NCBI GenBank assembly: GCA_035492775.1
Contig: DATJIW010000099.1
Location: 1 to 64,000, forward strand
Direction: 5' to 3'
Length of the DNA: 64,000 nt
From: DATJFQ01 sp035492775
GTDB lineage: Bacteria; Acidobacteriota; Vicinamibacteria; Vicinamibacterales; 2-12-FULL-66-21
Shown here piece after piece: positions 24,702 to 32,764 of this stretch. The translations under genes were made by a program, and so were the position numbers. The notes under the pieces are model-generated. The model was not told the origin of the DNA and ran no database searches. It was given only the letters and a program-made list of their open reading frames with translations. Within the stretch, counting starts at the first letter, position 1; every line of letters begins with the position of its first letter.

Positions 24702-25684
24702 ACATGACTACCGTCACACGCGACGAGACCGCCCGGCTGGCCGCGCTGCGGCGCTATCGCATTCTGGATACGGAGCCGGAACGGGCGTTCGACGATCTCG
24801 CGCTTCTCGCGTCCCACATCTGCGAGACTCCCATCGCGCTCATCACGCTGGTCGATGCAGACCGGCAATGGTTCAAAGCCCACCCGGGCATCGCGGTCAC
24901 GCAGACCTCGCGCGCCGTGTCCTTCTGTTCGCATGCAATCGAGCAGTCGGGTTTGTTCATCATTCCCGACGCGAGCGAGGACGTTCGGTTTCGCGACAAT
25001 CCGTTCGTCGCCAGCGGCCCCCGCTTCCGCTTCTATGCCGGAGCGCCGCTGCTGGCTCGCGAAGGGGAAGCCCTCGGCACACTCTGCGTGATCGATCGCG
25101 TTCCCCGCATGCTCTCCGAAACCCAGCGCGAGGCGCTCGACGCGCTTCGGCGGCAGGTGGAAGGGCAGCTGGAACTCCGGCGGAACCTGCACGAGCTGAA
25201 GATCGCTCTCGCGGCGCGCGATCAGGCCGAAGCGGACGTGGCCACGCTGAGCAGCCTGATGCCGTACTGCTCGACGTGTCAGCTGGACATGACGATTCCG
25301 GCGGAGCCGTCGTCCATTCCGCGGATTGCGGAAGGGGTGACCGCCGTCCTCCGGAGGAAGGGATGGCCGGAAGACGACGTGATCGCGGTCGAACTGTCGG
25401 TGCAGGAAGCCATTGCGAATGCGATCCGGCATGGCTGCCGCAACGATCCCACGCAGCACATCCAGTGCTGCGTGATAATTGACGCCTCCGGCGAGGTCGT
25501 GATCGTCGTTCGCGATCCAGGGACCGGTTTCGATGCGACTGCGGTTCCAAACCCCTTGCAGTCGGAAAACCTCTTCAAGTCGAGCGGCCGTGGCGTCTTT
25601 CTGATCAACACCCTCATGGACCGGGTCGAGTACCTCGATGGCGGCCGCGAAGTGCAGATGCGGAAGCGGAAGACGGACGCGTAA
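24698..25684 (+). CDS. GAF-domain / RsbW-like ATPase anti-sigma kinase
   Basis: 328 residues. An N-terminal GAF domain (about 8-165; RRYRILDTEPERAFDDLALL, TLVDADRQWFKA, FYAGAPLL, LGTLCVIDR) is linked by a short helix to a Bergerat-fold ATPase (about 205-325) with N box VQEAIANAIRHG and G1 box VRDPGTGFD, ending SGRGVFLINTLMDRV. This matches serine kinases of the RsbW/SpoIIAB type. The GAF part should sense a small molecule or redox state and set the phosphorylation of the overlapping STAS gene product. Confidence 0.9.
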   Translation: MNMTTVTRDETARLAALRRYRILDTEPERAFDDLALLASHICETPIALITLVDADRQWFKAHPGIAVTQTSRAVSFCSHAIEQSGLFIIPDASEDVRFRDNPFVASGPRFRFYAGAPLLAREGEALGTLCVIDRVPRMLSETQREALDALRRQVEGQLELRRNLHELKIALAARDQAEADVATLSSLMPYCSTCQLDMTIPAEPSSIPRIAEGVTAVLRRKGWPEDDVIAVELSVQEAIANAIRHGCRNDPTQHIQCCVIIDASGEVVIVVRDPGTGFDATAVPNPLQSENLFKSSGRGVFLINTLMDRVEYLDGGREVQMRKRKTDA

Positions 25685-25750
25685 GACTACACATCGCACT
25701 GCCGATTTCGCATAGCCGCATGGCAGTTCGGCCGGCAGGCTGTATCCGTC

Positions 25751-27199
25751 ATGCCAATACCAGCCTGCGGTCCGTGCTCGAATTCCGCGCGGCGGTTCGC
25801 CGTTCCCATCCTGTGCGCGGTCACTGCGTGCCTCCTCCCGCTGACGGCGCTGGCACAGTCTGCCAGGACCGATCCGCTCCAGCAGATGAACGAGGCCGTG
25901 GACGCCCTGACCAGGAAGGTCTGGCCGAGCGTCGTGCAGATCATGGTGACGGGATACGGGACGCGCGACGACAACGGGCGGAGCGACGTGAGCGCCGTCC
26001 TGTCCAGGCAGCGGTCCGTCGGTTCCGGCTTCGTAATCGATCCCGAGGGCTACATCATGACGAACGCGCATGTCGTGAGCGGGGCGCAGCGCGTCGAGGT
26101 CGTGCTGCCCGCGTCGGGCGCGGACGGGTCGCTCATGACCGCCCTCACGCCGAAGACCACGGTCGTTCCCGCGCGTGTCGTGGGGACCGCGTCGGAGATC
26201 GATCTGGCGCTGCTGAAAGTCGACGGCCTGTCGCTGCCGGCGCTGCCGCTTGCGACGTATCGGCAGCTGCGTCAGGGCGAAACCGTGTTCGCGTTCGGCA
26301 GCCCGGGCGGGCTGAGAAATACGCTGACGCACGGCCTCGTCTCCGCCGTCGCGCGACAAACGGATCCCGACTCGCCGCTCATCTTCATCCAGACCGATGC
26401 GCCGATCAATCCGGGGAACTCCGGCGGTCCGCTCGTGAACATCCGCGGTGAAGTCGTCGGCGTGAACACGTTCATCCTGTCGCCGTCGGGCGGCAGCGAC
26501 GGGCTTGGCTTTGCGATCCCCTGCGCGACCGTCCGAACGGTGTTCCGCCAGCTGAAAGAGCACGGCCGGCTCCGGCGTCAGGAAGTCGGCATGAGCATTC
26601 AGACGATCACGCCGATCATGGCCACCTCACTCGGATTGCCGCGCACCTCCGGTGTCGTCGTGTCCGACGTCTGGCCGGGTGGGCCGGCCGAAGCCGCAGG
26701 GTTGAAGATCGGCGACATCCTGGTCTCGATTGACGGCGACCCGGCCGACAATCTGCCGACGGTGAACTACAACTTCCGGCTGCGCGATTCGCCGATGCCG
26801 GTGCGCATGGTCGTGCTGCGGGGAACGTCGGAGGTGACCCTGAACGTATCGACCATCGAGCAATACGGCACATTCGATTCGATCACGATCGACGATCCGG
26901 CGCAGGATGTCATCCCGGAACTCGGGATCATGGGCGTGGGGATCGACGCGCGCATCGCGAGCCAGGCAAAGGGGCTCCGGGACCCGCTCGGCGTCATCGT
27001 CGCCGCCCGCGTCGCGGGCGGCACGGCCGGCGACGTGCCATTGCAGCAGGGGGATGTGATCCGGACGCTCAACACGCAGGTCACGGCGTCGGTGAAAGAC
27101 CTTCGCGACCTGTTGCGCAAGACGCCGGCAGGTGCGCCGATTACACTCCAGATCCAGCGCGATGGCCGCCTGATGTACGTGTCCTTCACACTCGAGTGA
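25751..27199 (+). CDS. HtrA/DegP-like periplasmic serine protease with two PDZ domains
   Basis: 482 residues. A signal segment (about 17-36, ending ALAQS) is followed by a trypsin-like domain with catalytic His107 (TNAHVV), Asp151 (IDLALLK) and Ser224 (NPGNSGGPL). Two PDZ domains follow (about 280-370 with GVVVSDVWPGGPAEAAGLKI, and 395-480). It degrades or refolds misfolded envelope proteins. The usual oxyanion and activation loops are present, with a long insertion near 120-140. No operon partner is evident; IspH starts 88 bp downstream with its own promoter. Confidence 0.93.
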   Translation: MPIPACGPCSNSARRFAVPILCAVTACLLPLTALAQSARTDPLQQMNEAVDALTRKVWPSVVQIMVTGYGTRDDNGRSDVSAVLSRQRSVGSGFVIDPEGYIMTNAHVVSGAQRVEVVLPASGADGSLMTALTPKTTVVPARVVGTASEIDLALLKVDGLSLPALPLATYRQLRQGETVFAFGSPGGLRNTLTHGLVSAVARQTDPDSPLIFIQTDAPINPGNSGGPLVNIRGEVVGVNTFILSPSGGSDGLGFAIPCATVRTVFRQLKEHGRLRRQEVGMSIQTITPIMATSLGLPRTSGVVVSDVWPGGPAEAAGLKIGDILVSIDGDPADNLPTVNYNFRLRDSPMPVRMVVLRGTSEVTLNVSTIEQYGTFDSITIDDPAQDVIPELGIMGVGIDARIASQAKGLRDPLGVIVAARVAGGTAGDVPLQQGDVIRTLNTQVTASVKDLRDLLRKTPAGAPITLQIQRDGRLMYVSFTLE

Positions 27200-27245
27200 C
27201 GGACCGGCACGTTGACGCGCCGAGCTTGGCGCGATAAAGTAGCTC

Positions 27246-27287
27246 TTGACACTCGCGCCGCGACGCGTATACTTTGCAATGTAAAGT
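27246..27287 (+). promoter_or_regulatory. Sigma-70 promoter of ispH with overlapping inverted repeat
   Basis: TTGACA at 27246-27251, a 16-bp spacer, then TATACT at 27268-27273. A near-perfect palindrome, ACTTTGCAATGTAAAGT, spans 27271-27287 and touches the ATG at 27288. It would overlap the -10 and the start site, as a repressor operator does. No ribosome site lies before the ATG. Confidence 0.65.
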
Positions 27288-28175
27288 ATGCGCATCATCC
27301 GAGCCGCACACCTGGGGATGTGCTTCGGCGTCCGCGACGCCATCGCGCTCGCGCTCGAGAAAGCCGGCACCACCCCGCTCACGATACTCGGCGACCTCGT
27401 CCATAATCCCGCCGTGCTGCGCACCCTCGAGGACCGGGGGATCGCGGCCGCGCAGGACGTCGCCGAGGTCACGACCAGCACGGTGATGATCACCGCGCAC
27501 GGCACATCGTTTCGGACGCTGGCGCGCACGCGCGCGCTGGGACTGACCGTCGTCGAAGCCACGTGTCCGCTCGTCCGCGTCGCACACCGCGCGGTGGCGG
27601 CCCTCACCCGCGACGGCTACCACGTCGTCGTCGTCGGCCAGCGCGACCACGTCGAGGTGCGCGGGCTGACCGGCGACCTGGATCGATTCGACGTCGTGCT
27701 CGACGAGCAGGACGTCCTCGCGCTCGACGAGCATCCCCGCATCGGCATCGCCGCGCAGACGACCCAGCCGTTGGAGAAGGTGCGGCACATCGTGGACCTG
27801 ATCCGCCGGAGGTTTCCCCGCTCGGAGATCCGGTTCATCGACACGATCTGCAAGCCGACGAAAGACCGGCAGTTGGCCGCAGCCGAGATCGCGCGGGAGG
27901 CGGATGTTGTCGTCGTGGTCGGCGGTCGATCCAGCAACAACACGCGCGAACTCGTCAGGACGTCCGCGCGATACTGCAGCCGCGTCCATCACGTGGAGGC
28001 CGACGAGGACGTCCGCCGCGAATGGTTCCAACCATCGGACACCGTCGGACTGACCGCCGGCACATCGACGCCCGACGATGTGATCGACCGTGTCGAAGCG
28101 CGGATCCGCGCGCTTGCGACTCAGCACGACACGACGGCGGCCGGTCTGGCAGGGGCCGTGGATGGGCTGCGATGA
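27288..28175 (+). CDS. ispH: 4-hydroxy-3-methylbut-2-enyl diphosphate reductase
   Basis: 295 residues, the normal length. It catalyses the last step of the MEP pathway, making IPP and DMAPP with a [4Fe-4S] cluster. The three cluster cysteines are present: Cys12 (LGMCFGV), Cys93 (ATCPLV) and Cys188 (DTICKPT). The family motifs GDLVHNPAV, HGTS, QTTQ, SSNNTREL and GTSTPDDVI are present too. The first strand begins directly at the ATG. The next gene overlaps by 4 bp. Its promoter carries a 17-bp palindrome, unusual for this housekeeping gene. Confidence 0.96.
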   Translation: MRIIRAAHLGMCFGVRDAIALALEKAGTTPLTILGDLVHNPAVLRTLEDRGIAAAQDVAEVTTSTVMITAHGTSFRTLARTRALGLTVVEATCPLVRVAHRAVAALTRDGYHVVVVGQRDHVEVRGLTGDLDRFDVVLDEQDVLALDEHPRIGIAAQTTQPLEKVRHIVDLIRRRFPRSEIRFIDTICKPTKDRQLAAAEIAREADVVVVVGGRSSNNTRELVRTSARYCSRVHHVEADEDVRREWFQPSDTVGLTAGTSTPDDVIDRVEARIRALATQHDTTAAGLAGAVDGLR

Positions 28176-28867
28176 GCGATCACCTTCCCGAGCGGATGCG
28201 CTGGACCATCGTCTTCGCCTTCGCGATCGCGATGGCCTGGCTCGAAGCCGCAAGTGTCTTCTATATCCGGGTGCTCGTCGATCGCGTCCAGCCGTACCAG
28301 CCGCAGCCGTTGCCCATTCACGGCACGCTCGGCAACGTCGAACAATGGCGTGAGGCCGCCACGCTCATCATGCTGGCGACCGTGGGGCTGCTGGCAGGCC
28401 GGACGTGGCGCCGGCGCGCCGGATACGCCGCGCTCGCGTTCGGCGCCTGGGACATTTTCTATTACGTCTTCCTGCGGCTGATTTCGGACTGGCCCAAGAC
28501 ACTGCTGGATTGGGACGTCCTGTTCCTGCTCCCGCTGCCGTGGTGGGGACCCGTGCTGGCACCGGTCAGCATCGCGCTCGTGATGATGATCTGGGGGACG
28601 CTCGTGACACAGTCGGCCGATCGCCCGCGGCGCGCGCGATGGCCCTGGGCGCTGGGCTGGACGGGCATCGCAGTGGCGCTGGGCCTGTTCATGATCGACG
28701 CGTGGCGCGCGCTGCCGAACGGCCGCGACGCCGTCCTGCAGGCGCTTCCGACGACGTTCCATTGGGCGCTGTTCTGCGTCGCCCTGGCGCTGATTGCTTC
28801 GCCGGCGCTTCACCAGATGGTCAGCCGTCGGGCTCCTGCTCGAACAGCGCCGGCTCAATCTCGGTGA
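28172..28867 (+). CDS. Membrane protein of unknown function
   Basis: 231 residues with about six predicted membrane helices (TIVFAFAIAMAWLEAASVFY, AATLIMLATVGLLAG, YAALAFGAWDIFYYVFL, LAPVSIALVMMIWGTLV, ALGWTGIAVALGLFMI and a C-terminal one). The motif WDIFYYVFLRLISDWP followed by WDVLFLLPLPWWGPV recurs in uncharacterised soil-bacterial membrane proteins. It is translationally coupled to ispH (ATGA overlap), but a link to isoprenoid synthesis is not shown. Confidence 0.78.
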   Translation: MSDHLPERMRWTIVFAFAIAMAWLEAASVFYIRVLVDRVQPYQPQPLPIHGTLGNVEQWREAATLIMLATVGLLAGRTWRRRAGYAALAFGAWDIFYYVFLRLISDWPKTLLDWDVLFLLPLPWWGPVLAPVSIALVMMIWGTLVTQSADRPRRARWPWALGWTGIAVALGLFMIDAWRALPNGRDAVLQALPTTFHWALFCVALALIASPALHQMVSRRAPARTAPAQSR

Positions 28868-28969
28868 CGAGACGATGGCGCTGGCGATTGCCGATGCCGT
28901 TTCGGCGGCCGGCCGCGCACGGCAGGTCGGTTTCGAGCGTTGCGATACCCCGATTGCACGTCCATCCGA

Positions 28970-28975
28970 TATAAT
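28970..28975 (+). promoter_or_regulatory. -10 element (TATAATCCGC) of the cupin gene
   Basis: TATAAT followed by CCGC, 31 bp before the cupin ATG. There is no good -35 match. The extended 10-mer is shared with two other promoters in the window. Confidence 0.4.
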
Positions 28976-29006
28976 CCGCGCCTCCCCGTTCAGCCAGCGA
29001 GGCGCC

Positions 29007-29498
29007 ATGGCCCGAAAGCAGTCCGGCAGAAAAACGAAGGCCCGTCCACGCCGTGCGGCGCGCACGGCCCGCAGCACGACCCGGCGCTCCCGTCCGAGCC
29101 CGCCTGGGCGGCGCAGTCCCCAACCGCCTCCGCTGCTCCGGCCGATGCCGGACGCAGAGCACCATTCGATCGGCACCGTCGAGATCGACGTTCAGCGGAC
29201 CGGCGCGGCCCGCGTCAAACGCGTCGTCTACCCGCCGGGCTTCCGCTGGTCGAAGCACATGAAACCGGTGACTGGTACCGATCGCTGCATGCACGCGCAC
29301 GTGGGCTTCATCGCGCACGGGCGCATCCACATGGAATATCCCGACGGCTCCGTCGTCGAGTACCAGGCGCCGCAGGTCGTCGCGATCGAGCCCGGGCACG
29401 ACGGATGGGTGGTGGGTCGCGAGCCGGCGGTGTTGATCGAGTTCGATTTCGAGCGCGACACCGTCGCGCGGCTCGCGTTGCCGCAGACGCATCAGTGA
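29007..29498 (+). CDS. Cupin-domain protein with a basic N-terminal tail
   Basis: 163 residues. Residues 1-48 are Lys/Arg/Pro-rich and probably disordered or nucleic-acid binding. Residues about 60-150 form a cupin barrel (VVYPPGFRWSKHMKP, then HAHVGFIAHGRIHMEYPDGS, VEYQAPQVVAIEPGHDGWVV). The His residues at HMK and HAH and the Glu in VVAIEPGHD could bind metal. The start at 29007 has GAGG about 5 nt upstream. It is monocistronic, with its own -10 and followed by a structured inverted repeat. The ligand is unknown. Confidence 0.75.
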   Translation: MARKQSGRKTKARPRRAARTARSTTRRSRPSPPGRRSPQPPPLLRPMPDAEHHSIGTVEIDVQRTGAARVKRVVYPPGFRWSKHMKPVTGTDRCMHAHVGFIAHGRIHMEYPDGSVVEYQAPQVVAIEPGHDGWVVGREPAVLIEFDFERDTVARLALPQTHQ

Positions 29499-29500
29499 GG

Positions 29501-29546
29501 GAGAGCCCCCGAAGGGAGAGACCCCGGAAGCAGAGACCCCGGAGGG
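29501..29546 (+). repeat. Three tandem 15-16 bp repeats
   Basis: Units GAGAGCCCCCGAAGGG, AGAGACCCCGGAAGC and AGAGACCCCGGAGGG follow the cupin stop codon directly and lead into the large inverted repeat. Confidence 0.6.
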
Positions 29547-29549
29547 GGA

Positions 29550-29756
29550 TTAACTGAGAGGCCACGGAGGCCACGAAGGGGCGCCGGTCGGATACGCTGG
29601 CCGTCGGCCAGCGCAGGGCCGGATGAAAACGCGTGAGATACAAGCAACATTCCCCTGCTGCTGTTGCTTGTATCTCACGCGTTTTTATCCGGCCGCCGCG
29701 CGGAGCGCGGCATCCGACCGGCGCCCCCTCCGTGACCTCCGTGGCCTCTTAGTTGA
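29550..29756. repeat. 207-bp multibranched inverted-repeat element
   Basis: The outer arms 29550-29593 and 29712-29756 are complementary over about 44 bp with few mismatches. The inner arms 29619-29648 and 29663-29692 pair over 30 bp with one mismatch and a 14-base loop. Between outer and inner arms each side has its own small hairpin (CGCTGGCCG-T-CGGCCAGCG at 29595-29613; CCGCGC-GGA-GCGCGG at 29696-29710). The whole can fold as a four-way cruciform. It lies between convergent genes and has no ORF. It could be a palindromic mobile repeat (MITE/REP-like), a bidirectional terminator or a structured RNA. Confidence 0.8.
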
Positions 29757-29769
29757 GTAACCGTGGCCT

Positions 29770-31023
29770 CTATCCACCGAGGACGACGAGTCCCACCTTG
29801 TTGACGCCGCTCTCCGCGATCGCGATGTTGCCGTCGCGCGTGACGGACATGTTCCGCACGACGCCGCCGCCTCCGGGGATGACCCAGGTCTGGAACTTCT
29901 GTGTCCTGGGATCGAACCGCACCAACGTATTCGGCCGGACGGCGGACTCGCTGTACCAGATGACGTCGTCGAGCGCGGCAATGCCGTAGGGCCGTGATTC
30001 CGGTCCGCCCGGTGACGGCCACTCCATTCGCTGGCCCGTCTTTGTATCGAGGCGCCCGAGGTACCCACGCGAGTAGTCCGAGTACCACACCGCGTCGTCG
30101 CTCGTAATTGCTATCCGACGGGGACGCGTTTCCGCATTCGGGAGCGTCCATTCCGTGATCTTCATGGTTTGTGGATCGATCGCGGAGATCCTGTTCGTGC
30201 CGAATTCGCAGACGATCGGCGTGCCGTGAGACGTGAACACCATCCCGTACGGATTCGATCGCGGCTGCGGATATGTCACGACCTTCACGTCACCGGAGTT
30301 CGGATCGAGCCGTCCGACCATATTGGCGCCTTGCACGGTGAACCACAGCATCCCGGCGCGATCGAAGAGGGGCGTGTGTGGATCTCGCGCACCCTCGGGC
30401 AGCTTGAATTCGACGATCCGGCCGGTCGCCGGATCCAGGCGGCCGATATAGCCTTTCGAATTGGCCGTGAACCAGATTCGTCCCTCTGCGTCGGCGGTGA
30501 GTCCGTGCGGACCCGACTGCGGGATGTCGATCGGGAACTCCTTGATCTTCCCGGTCTTCGGATCGATGCGACCGAGGACGTTGGAGAACATGCCCGTGTA
30601 CCAGATCGATCCGTCCGCGGTGGCGAGTGGATCGTGCGGGCGCGAGCCGAGTGTCGGCAGATTCCATTCCTTGAAAGTCACCTTGACGGGCCCTGGAATG
30701 ACCACTGCTCTGGGTCTGGGCTGCTCCGGAAAATTCTTCGCCAGGTAATCGACGACGACGTCGGACTGATCTTTCGGCAGCGCCACCATCGTCGAGATCA
30801 GCTCGACCCAGCCCTGACGCGTGTAGCCGCCGGAATTGGCGATGTTCGTCAGTTGATGACAGAGCGCGCAGTACCGCTGCACTTCGTCCTTTCCGGGTCC
30901 GTCGGGCAGATTCGCTGACGCGCGTCCCCGTCCCTGCTGCGGGACGGGTGCGGCGGCGCCGAGCGAGAACGCGAAGGATGCGGCGAGTAACAGTGCGGCT
31001 CCGCCGAGCAGCTCGTTGCGCAT
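29770..31023 (-). CDS. c-type heme / streptogramin-lyase-like beta-propeller fusion
   Basis: 417 residues. A signal peptide (about 1-25) is followed by a short domain with one heme-binding CALCH (Cys52, Cys55, His56) and YTRQGWVELISTMVALP, typical of small c-type cytochrome segments. From about residue 100 come at least six propeller repeats (DGSIWYTGMFSNVLGRIDP, GRIWFTANSKGYIGRLDP and so on), like virginiamycin B lyase and SMP-30 proteins. The Vgb-like propeller does not mean antibiotic lysis. A periplasmic quinone- or alcohol-type dehydrogenase or a sensor is equally possible. The ATG at 31023 begins the signal peptide. Confidence 0.85.
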   Translation of the reverse strand: MRNELLGGAALLLAASFAFSLGAAAPVPQQGRGRASANLPDGPGKDEVQRYCALCHQLTNIANSGGYTRQGWVELISTMVALPKDQSDVVVDYLAKNFPEQPRPRAVVIPGPVKVTFKEWNLPTLGSRPHDPLATADGSIWYTGMFSNVLGRIDPKTGKIKEFPIDIPQSGPHGLTADAEGRIWFTANSKGYIGRLDPATGRIVEFKLPEGARDPHTPLFDRAGMLWFTVQGANMVGRLDPNSGDVKVVTYPQPRSNPYGMVFTSHGTPIVCEFGTNRISAIDPQTMKITEWTLPNAETRPRRIAITSDDAVWYSDYSRGYLGRLDTKTGQRMEWPSPGGPESRPYGIAALDDVIWYSESAVRPNTLVRFDPRTQKFQTWVIPGGGGVVRNMSVTRDGNIAIAESGVNKVGLVVLGG

Positions 31024-31278
31024 ATACGCGCATGATACGTCCGATGTCGCCGAACGAAGTCCACCTCGACTGCGACGCTTACAGACGGGCTGAGACGAGT
31101 CGAACGCTCGACACCGTTCACTGCACTTGGCGACCTGGATGCTCTGAAAGTGTCGCAAACATCCAAAAATCGCTTATTTCCTGTGCTTGCTGGCGGGCCC
31201 GCCGTTTGCTCTCTTCTCTGGTCGAGGTCACGATGGCGAGCCCAGCTCGGCCGTCACCGGCGGCCTGAGGAGGTAACG

Positions 31279-31815
31279 ATGCGCACGTTGTCGCTGATAC
31301 GAACAAGCGTATTGGTCGTCGCGGCGTTGATGATGACGGCGGGGGCGGCACGAGCCGCCGAGCCGGATTCGTGGATTACGGCAAAAACCAAAGTGGCGCT
31401 CATGACCACCGAGGGCATCCACACCGCCCATCTCAATGTGGATACCGTGAAGGGCGTCGTGACGCTCCACGGTCAGGTACCGACTGCGGACCAGAAGACC
31501 AAGGCTGAAGACGTCGCCAAAAAAATCGACGGCGTCAAGACCGTGAAGAACCTGCTCCAGGTGGTTCCGAGCGCGGAGCGAAAGACCGTCGATCGATCTG
31601 ACGACGAAATCAAGAAGGCGCTCGACAAGGCGTTCGACAACCACAAGGTCCTGAAGGACAGCGGCATCAAGGTCGAGTCCGTGAACAACGGCGTCGTGCT
31701 GTTGTCGGGCAAGACGAAGTCGCACGCGGCGTATGTCGAGTCGGTCGAAGTTGCGGACGCCGTAGCGGGCGTCAAGCGAGTGTCATCCGAAGTCGTCCTC
31801 GAACCGGCCTCGTAG
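31279..31815 (+). CDS. Periplasmic BON-domain protein
   Basis: 178 residues. A signal peptide (ending ARAAE) is followed by two BON domains (about 30-95, ITAKTKVALMTTEGIHTAHLNV; and 108-175, IKKALDKAFDNHKVLKDSGI), each with the conserved glycine in GVVTLHGQV and GVVLLSGKT. BON domains bind phospholipid membranes (OsmY/Kon-like) and respond to osmotic or envelope stress. TGAGGAGG, 6-7 nt before the ATG at 31279, fixes the start; the frame upstream to 31150 is not conserved. Confidence 0.9.
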   Translation: MRTLSLIRTSVLVVAALMMTAGAARAAEPDSWITAKTKVALMTTEGIHTAHLNVDTVKGVVTLHGQVPTADQKTKAEDVAKKIDGVKTVKNLLQVVPSAERKTVDRSDDEIKKALDKAFDNHKVLKDSGIKVESVNNGVVLLSGKTKSHAAYVESVEVADAVAGVKRVSSEVVLEPAS

Positions 31816-31888
31816 CCGGCTCGCCGGGTCTCGCGCCACGGGACCCGGCGAAACACCCTCGTCGTTCGCATTACGCCACAATAGTGTC

Positions 31889-32764
31889 GTGGACCACGGG
31901 CTCGATCGACTTGCCGAGTTCCTGGCGGCGCACGGCCGCGTGATCGTGCTGTCCGGCGCGGGCTGCTCGACCGAATCAGGCATTCCCGACTATCGCGATC
32001 GCAACGGCGACTGGAAACATCCGCGTCCCGTGATGTACCAGCAGTTCGTTGCGCAGGAATCGACGCGGCAGCGGTACTGGACGCGCAGTGTCGTGGGCTG
32101 GCGGCGGATTTCCGGCGCGGTCCCGAATCGCGCGCATACGGTCCTTGCGCGGCTCGAAGCCGGCGCATTTGTCAGCGCCGTCATTACGCAGAACGTGGAC
32201 GGCCTGCACACCCGTGCGGGCAGCCGCGACGTCATCGATCTGCACGGGCGGCTCGACACCGTGCAGTGCCTGGCTTGCGGCGCCTTGAGCGATCGCGCCG
32301 ATTTTCAGCAGCGTCTTCTCGAGCGGAACGCGCATCTCTCGTACATGACCGCTGAAGCGATCGCGCCGGATGGCGACGCAGCAGTCGTCGACGTCGACTG
32401 CGGACGCGTCGATGTGCCAGCCTGCCTCGCGTGCGGAGGCATCCTCAAGCCGCACGTCGTGTTCTTTGGCGAAGGCGTGCCGCCGTCGCGTCTTGCCGAG
32501 GCGTTCGCACGCCTCGACTCGGCGGATGCGCTGCTCGTCGTCGGTTCGTCGCTGATGGTCTTCTCGGGATATCGGTTCGTGCAGGCTGCCGTCCGCAACG
32601 GCAAGCCTGTTGCCGCGATCAATCTGGGGCGCACGCGTGCGGACGATCAGATCTCGCTCAAGGTGGAATCGTCCTGCAGCGACGCGCTTGCGGCGCTCGA
32701 GGAGCGGCTGCTCGCCGGCCCTATGATGCGGCGACGCGCCGCCGCTCCGCCCCGGCGAGGATGA
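31889..32764 (+). CDS. NAD-dependent protein deacetylase (sirtuin)
   Basis: 291 residues, GTG start. NAD-binding GAGCSTESGIPDYR (23-36), TQNVDGLHTRAG, catalytic His119 (DLHGRL), the zinc cysteines 127/130 (CLAC) and 179/182 (CLAC), FFGEGVP and VVGSSL make a complete Sir2 enzyme. It would remove acetyl or other acyl groups from lysines, and the N-terminal acetyltransferase of the CoA-synthetase fusion at 1-1417 could supply such marks. Its C-terminus overlaps the convergent AmpG-like gene by 44 bp. Confidence 0.95.
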   Translation: MDHGLDRLAEFLAAHGRVIVLSGAGCSTESGIPDYRDRNGDWKHPRPVMYQQFVAQESTRQRYWTRSVVGWRRISGAVPNRAHTVLARLEAGAFVSAVITQNVDGLHTRAGSRDVIDLHGRLDTVQCLACGALSDRADFQQRLLERNAHLSYMTAEAIAPDGDAAVVDVDCGRVDVPACLACGGILKPHVVFFGEGVPPSRLAEAFARLDSADALLVVGSSLMVFSGYRFVQAAVRNGKPVAAINLGRTRADDQISLKVESSCSDALAALEERLLAGPMMRRRAAAPPRRG

